Assembly (NCBI GenBank): GCA_035651595.1
Contig: DASRFJ010000316.1
Coordinates: 1-64,000, forward strand
Direction of reading: 5' to 3'
Length of the DNA: 64,000 bases
Source of the DNA: JAFARZ01 sp035651595
Lineage (GTDB): Bacteria; Actinomycetota; Actinomycetes; Streptosporangiales; Streptosporangiaceae
The position numbers and the translations under genes were made by a program. Positions 60,596 through 64,000 of this stretch are shown piece by piece. The notes under the pieces are model-generated. The model was not told the DNA's origin, did not search any database, and worked only from the letters and a program-made list of their open reading frames with translations. Positions within the stretch are counted from its first letter, which is position 1; each line of letters starts with the position of its first letter.

Positions 60596-61420
60596 ATGAC
60601 TATCGCGTTCGTGCTCGGCGGCGGGGGCCTGCAAGGGGCCAGCGAGGTCGGCATGCTGCGCGCGCTGGCCGACGCGGGCATCCGGCCGGATCTGGTGGTG
60701 GGCACGTCGGTGGGCGCGCTCAACGGCGTGTTCGTGGCGGCCTCCCCGGCCGACGCGGTGGAGCGGCTGTCCGGGCTGTGGCAGGGCGAATCGCTCCGGC
60801 TGGCGTTCAGCGAGAGATTCTGGGGACGGATGGTGCGGCTGACCCGTTCCGGGACGCACCTGCATTCGTTCGAGCCGCTCCGGAAACTGCTTGACGAGAC
60901 ACTGCCCGGACCCGCGTTCGCGGATCTCCAGCTGCCGTTCCAGTGCGTGGCGGCGAACATCGAGCAGGCGACCGCGCACTGGTTCGGCAGCGGGCCGGTG
61001 GTGCCCGCCGTGATGGCATCCTGCGCGGTGCCCGGGCTGCTGCCCGCGGTTGCCGTGGACGGGTCACATTACTTCGACGGCGGGCTGGTTGACTCGATCC
61101 CGGTGGGCCGCGCCGTGGCGCTGGGCGCGACCGAGGTCTACGTGCTGCACGCGGGCCGCATCGAGAGCCCGCTGGCGGCGCCGCGGCGGCCTTGGGAGGT
61201 CGGCCTGGTGGCGTTCGAGATCGCGCGGCGGCACCGGTTCCACGAGGAGATGGCCGCGCTGCCGGACGGGGTGCGGGTGCACGTGCTGCCGGCCGGCGGG
61301 GACCGGCAGCCGCCGGGGCTGGCACAGTTCCGTTACCGGGACAGAAGCCGGGTGGAGTCGAGCATTTCACGTGCATATATGGCCTCCGCGGGGTATCTGA
61401 AGAAACTAGGCGGGGGCTGA
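60596..61420 (+). CDS. Patatin-like phospholipase
   Basis: A 274-residue cytoplasmic patatin. The oxyanion loop GGGGLQGASEVGML (~8-21), nucleophile Ser in GTSVGAL (~40-46) and catalytic Asp in DGGLVDSIPVG (~160) are all present. This is a lipid acyl hydrolase. It lies 27 bp after the TauE/SafE gene and 21 bp before an acyltransferase gene, so a lipid-remodelling pair (release and re-acylation) is a reasonable inference. Confidence 0.9.
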   Translation: MTIAFVLGGGGLQGASEVGMLRALADAGIRPDLVVGTSVGALNGVFVAASPADAVERLSGLWQGESLRLAFSERFWGRMVRLTRSGTHLHSFEPLRKLLDETLPGPAFADLQLPFQCVAANIEQATAHWFGSGPVVPAVMASCAVPGLLPAVAVDGSHYFDGGLVDSIPVGRAVALGATEVYVLHAGRIESPLAAPRRPWEVGLVAFEIARRHRFHEEMAALPDGVRVHVLPAGGDRQPPGLAQFRYRDRSRVESSISRAYMASAGYLKKLGGG

Positions 61421-61441
61421 CCAGAGAGGGAGGCCCCGCGC

Positions 61442-62491
61442 ATGCTCCCGCCGAAGGCGGTCCGCCGGATCATCCTGGCCCCGTTCGTGGTGCTGCTGTC
61501 CCTCTCGCTGGTCGTGCTGTTCCCGCTGCTCGGGCTCGCGCTTGTCCTGCTCGGGCTGGCCAGCGCGCGCGGGTTCCGCGCTTTGCGCCTGCTGTGCTTC
61601 GCGGTCATCTGGCTGCTGGCGGAAAGCGCCGCGCTGTTCATGTGCCTGGGGCTGTGGGTGGCCAGCGGGTTCGGCGGGCGGCGGCTGCGCTCCGAGCCCT
61701 ACCGCGAGCGCCACTACGCGGTCATGCGCTGGTTCCTCGACGTGCTGTTCCGTGGTGCGGACCGGGTGTTCGGGCTGCGGGTGGCGATCAGCGAACCGGA
61801 ACCAGACGAGGCGGAGCTGGCGGCGCGGCTGACCCGGCCGGTGATCGTACTCAGCAGGCACGCCGGGCCGGGCGACTCATTCCTGCTGGTCCATCAGCTG
61901 CTGAGCGTCTACAACCGGCGGCCGCGGGTGGTGATGAAAGCGGCGATCCAGCTGGATCCGGGCGTCGACGTGGTCGGCAACCGGCTGCCCAACGTGTTCG
62001 TCAGGCACCGGCAGGCCGGCGAAGGGCTGTTTACTTCCCAGGTGGCGCGGCTCGCCGCCGACCTCGGCGACGAGGACGCACTGGTGATCTTCCCGGAGGG
62101 CGGGAACTGGACGCCCGGCCGGTGGCGGCGCGGCATCCGGCGGCTGGAGAGCGCCGGGCGGCCAGACCTGGCGAGCCGGGCGCGCCAGATGCCGAACCTG
62201 CTGCCGCCACGGACCGGCGGCACGCTCGCCGCCGTCGCGGCCTGCCCGTCGGCGGACGTGATCTTCGTGGCGCACGCGGGCCTGGACCGCCTGGTCACCA
62301 TCGGGGACGTGTGGCGGCACCTCCCGGTGGAACAGACGGTGCTGGTCAGGTGGTGGCGGGTGCCGGCCGAGGACGTGCCGCGCGCGGCGGGGCACGAGGA
62401 TCAGGTGCGGTGGCTGTACGACTGGTGGACGCTGATCGACGGGTGGATCACGCAGCACCGGCCCGCGGTCACGCCGACCTCGGCGCCGTGA
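61442..62491 (+). CDS. Membrane acyltransferase, 1-acyl-glycerol-3-phosphate type
   Basis: A 349-residue protein. Two N-terminal hydrophobic helices (~8-30 and ~45-72) are followed by the acyltransferase domain. It has the HX4D catalytic motif SRHAGPGDSF (~140-149) and the binding motif FPEGGNWTPGR (~219-229). It belongs to the PlsC-like superfamily acting on lysophospholipid or related acceptors at the inner membrane. Cotranscribed with the patatin gene. Confidence 0.86.
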   Translation: MLPPKAVRRIILAPFVVLLSLSLVVLFPLLGLALVLLGLASARGFRALRLLCFAVIWLLAESAALFMCLGLWVASGFGGRRLRSEPYRERHYAVMRWFLDVLFRGADRVFGLRVAISEPEPDEAELAARLTRPVIVLSRHAGPGDSFLLVHQLLSVYNRRPRVVMKAAIQLDPGVDVVGNRLPNVFVRHRQAGEGLFTSQVARLAADLGDEDALVIFPEGGNWTPGRWRRGIRRLESAGRPDLASRARQMPNLLPPRTGGTLAAVAACPSADVIFVAHAGLDRLVTIGDVWRHLPVEQTVLVRWWRVPAEDVPRAAGHEDQVRWLYDWWTLIDGWITQHRPAVTPTSAP

Positions 62492-62571
62492 CCGCGCGGT
62501 AGGCGCGGCAGTGGCCGTGATGGCGGCTAATTAGCTTCCGTGCGGCGGGGCCGGGTTGGCATGCTTGGGCC

Positions 62572-63351
62572 ATGGCGATGCCGGTTCCCGAGGTGGTGCT
62601 GGGCCTGGCCGATGGCGACCGGACGAGCCTGACGTGGGAAAACGAGGTCGGCGGGCTGACCTATGAGATCGGGTCCGGGGATCGGCGGCGCTTCGTCAAG
62701 TGGGCTCCGGCTTCCAGCGGCATCGACTTGACCGCCGAGGCCGCCCGGATGCGGTGGGCGCGGCCGTTCCATCCCGTGCCCGAGGTGCTGGACACCGGGT
62801 CCGTCCCCGGCGGCACCTGGCTGGTGACGTCGGCGATGCCTGGCACCAGGGCGTCCGCCCGGCGGTGGCGCGCCGACCCGGCCACCGCGGTGGTCGCGAT
62901 CGGTGAGGGGCTGCGGGCTATGCACGACACGCTGCCGGTTTCCGGGTGCCCGTTCTCCTGGGCCGCGGACGTGCGGCTGGCCGACGCGCGCTCGAAGACG
63001 GCGGACAGCAGGATGCGGACGGACCTGTGGCATTCCTGCCACCAGGCCCTGGGCGTGGTGCGCGCGCTCGAACAGGCCGCCGACATCCCGCCGGACGACC
63101 AGCGGGTCGTCTGCCACGGCGACACGTGCCCGCCGAACACACTGCTCGGACCAGACGGCCGGTGGACCGGTCACGTCGACCTGGGCCTGCTCGGCGTCGC
63201 CGACCGCTGGGCGGACCTCGCGGTCGCCACCTGGAGCACCACGTGGAATTACGGACCGGGCTGGGAGGGCCTGCTGCTCGACGCGTACGGCATCAAGCCG
63301 GACCCGGACCGGACCCGTTACTACCGTCTCCTCTGGGACCTGAGTTCCTAG
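62572..63351 (+). CDS. APH(3')-like phosphotransferase
   Basis: A 259-residue aminoglycoside-phosphotransferase/ChoK-fold kinase. The catalytic loop CHGDTCPPNTLL (~183-194) and the metal-binding HVDLGLLGVADRWADLA (~203-219) are clear. This arrangement resembles APH(3') enzymes, but with no resistance genes around it, it is probably an intrinsic kinase of unknown substrate. It ends 7 bp before the convergent tRNA gene. Confidence 0.82.
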   Translation: MAMPVPEVVLGLADGDRTSLTWENEVGGLTYEIGSGDRRRFVKWAPASSGIDLTAEAARMRWARPFHPVPEVLDTGSVPGGTWLVTSAMPGTRASARRWRADPATAVVAIGEGLRAMHDTLPVSGCPFSWAADVRLADARSKTADSRMRTDLWHSCHQALGVVRALEQAADIPPDDQRVVCHGDTCPPNTLLGPDGRWTGHVDLGLLGVADRWADLAVATWSTTWNYGPGWEGLLLDAYGIKPDPDRTRYYRLLWDLSS

Positions 63352-63358
63352 GTCGCCG

Positions 63359-63431
63359 AGCCGCCTATCGGAATCGAACCGATGACCTATTCATTACGAG
63401 TGAATCGCTCTGCCGACTGAGCTAAGGCGGC
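63359..63431 (-). tRNA. tRNA-Thr (anticodon CGU)
   Basis: The minus strand folds as a full cloverleaf. The 7-bp acceptor is GCCGCCT (63425-63431) with AGGCGGC (63360-63366), with unpaired U as discriminator. The anticodon stem is ATTCA/TGAAT with loop CTCGTAA, giving anticodon CGU for threonine ACG codons. The T arm has the GGTTCGATTCC sequence. CCA is not encoded. Confidence 0.95.
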
Positions 63432-63495
63432 TTGCCGCCTCGCGGGCGACTCGAAGAGTCTACTGCACGCCGGGACCCCCGTAATATCCAACAAC

Positions 63496-64000
63496 ATGAG
63501 CTGGCTGCGACGGCACTGGATGGCGGGGGCACTGCTCGTGCTGGCCGCCGTCCTCCGCGGCATCGTGCTGGCCGCGTACCACCCCGCACTGATCTTCCCG
63601 GACAGTGTCCGTTACCTTCAGTACGCGCATAACTTCGCGCACGGACACTGGACTGTCGACGGACAGCGACAGAGTGGCTACTCGGTACTCATAACCCCCC
63701 TTATTTTCCCGAACGTACTGTGGCTGATCCCGCTGAGCCAGCATTTCGTCGGCATGGTGACAGCCGTCCTGGTCTACGCGGTGCTGATCAGGCTGGGCGC
63801 CAGCCGGTGGCTCGCCGCCCTCGCCACGATCCCGGTGCTGTTCGACCCGCTCCAGCTGATCCTCGAGCAGTACGTGCTCACCGATGTGTGGACCGTGCTC
63901 CTGCTGCTGGGCGCGCTGGTCATCCTGGTCTGGCGGCCCGATCGGCTGACCTGGCGGGCGGCGGCTGTCTGCGGGCTGCTGCTCGCGGTGGCCGTGATGT
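63496..64000 (+). CDS. GT39/ArnT-like integral membrane protein, copy 2, cut by window edge
   Basis: The frame starts at ATG 63496 and is open to the right edge (168 residues visible). The start RRHWMAGALLVLAAVLRGIVLAAYHPALIFPDSVRYL follows the pattern of the 55195 gene (charged HW start, first helix, P-A-L-x-x-x-D-S). Four hydrophobic helices are visible, including RLGASRWLAALATIPVLFDPLQLILEQYVLTD, which matches RLGVAEWLAALATAPVLLDGYQLVAEQTIMPD in the first copy. It is a paralogue, probably another GT-C glycosyltransferase. Confidence 0.75.
   Translation, partial: MSWLRRHWMAGALLVLAAVLRGIVLAAYHPALIFPDSVRYLQYAHNFAHGHWTVDGQRQSGYSVLITPLIFPNVLWLIPLSQHFVGMVTAVLVYAVLIRLGASRWLAALATIPVLFDPLQLILEQYVLTDVWTVLLLLGALVILVWRPDRLTWRAAAVCGLLLAVAVM

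Noticed and set aside
62572..63351. Acquired aminoglycoside resistance gene
   Set aside because: Base composition matches its neighbours and no mobile element or other resistance gene is near; it is more likely an intrinsic APH-fold kinase.
63359..63431. tRNA gene as an integration site
   Set aside because: No integrase, no repeat of the tRNA 3' end and no change in gene content was seen within the window.

Overview
The window is a stretch of chromosome from a high-GC, Gram-positive-type actinobacterium. The evidence is very GC-rich coding DNA with frequent GTG starts and ATGA stop/start overlaps, plus several actinobacterial marker families: a DUF3151 protein, a BldG-like STAS factor with its kinase partner, a MarP protease locus, ECF sigma factors carrying zinc-finger and membrane extensions, a class F sortase with its substrate, Holin-X and CU044_5270 proteins. 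The gene order around 43-52 kb matches what I remember of the bldG/helicase region of Streptomyces and the Rv3669-Rv3674c region of Mycobacterium tuberculosis. I cannot name the genus from sequence alone; a Streptosporangiales-like lineage is only a guess. No prophage, insertion sequence, CRISPR array or biosynthetic cluster was seen.

Layout. 0-4 kb: an NYN-domain protein running off the left edge, a giant membrane-anchored ECF sigma fusion and a degenerate GGDEF-like protein. 4-14.5 kb: core metabolism (pyrE, dedA, fbaA, DUF3151, purA, purD, ltrA, purB, murA), interrupted by an AbiEi/DUF559 gene. 14.6-20.3 kb: exported proteins (V8-like protease, lipoprotein, Tat-exported phosphoesterase), a Pat/HisC aminotransferase and a CaiB-family CoA transferase. 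20.3-31 kb: an MgtE_N/CBS protein, an APC permease fused to an OB fold, an ECF sigma/CU044_5270 pair, a diiron ferritin-like protein, ThrE, hemerythrin and DUF2231-Rieske proteins. 31-39.7 kb: SPFH protein, ABC ATPase, sortase and its substrate, a NarL-type two-component system, an SDR, a QueA-like enzyme and SerB. 40-47.8 kb: H+-pyrophosphatase, the BldG/RsbW-like pair, an Hrq1-like helicase and a 1.9-kb non-coding stretch that carries a convincing 6C RNA. 47.8-55.2 kb: the MarP-type block (Holin-X protein, EphE-like hydrolase, DUF309, MarP, CoA-type NUDIX, Nth), a second membrane sigma-like fusion and ComF. 55.2-64 kb: two GT39-like membrane proteins flanking a NUDIX protein, split LigD genes, TauE/SafE, patatin, an acyltransferase, an APH-like kinase and tRNA-Thr(CGU).

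The most unusual signals are structural. (i) A ~155-bp repeat occurs twice, each time between convergent genes, built around a perfect 20-24-bp hairpin with a compensated base change. (ii) A ~32-bp G/C palindromic element is found inside coding sequences at unrelated loci: twice in tandem in the second sigma fusion, once in the LigD polymerase gene, and in a degenerate form at the end of the aminotransferase gene. (iii) Two separate ECF-zinc finger-membrane-exodomain fusions are present, one reading in frame into nth. (iv) Two genes (MgtE_N/CBS and QueA-like) run past their expected ends into the neighbouring gene. (v) A long hairpin covers the ribosome-binding site of a lipoprotein gene. (vi) The 6C RNA sits in a strongly structured gap that also holds an orphan intrinsic terminator and a GC-rich repeat field.
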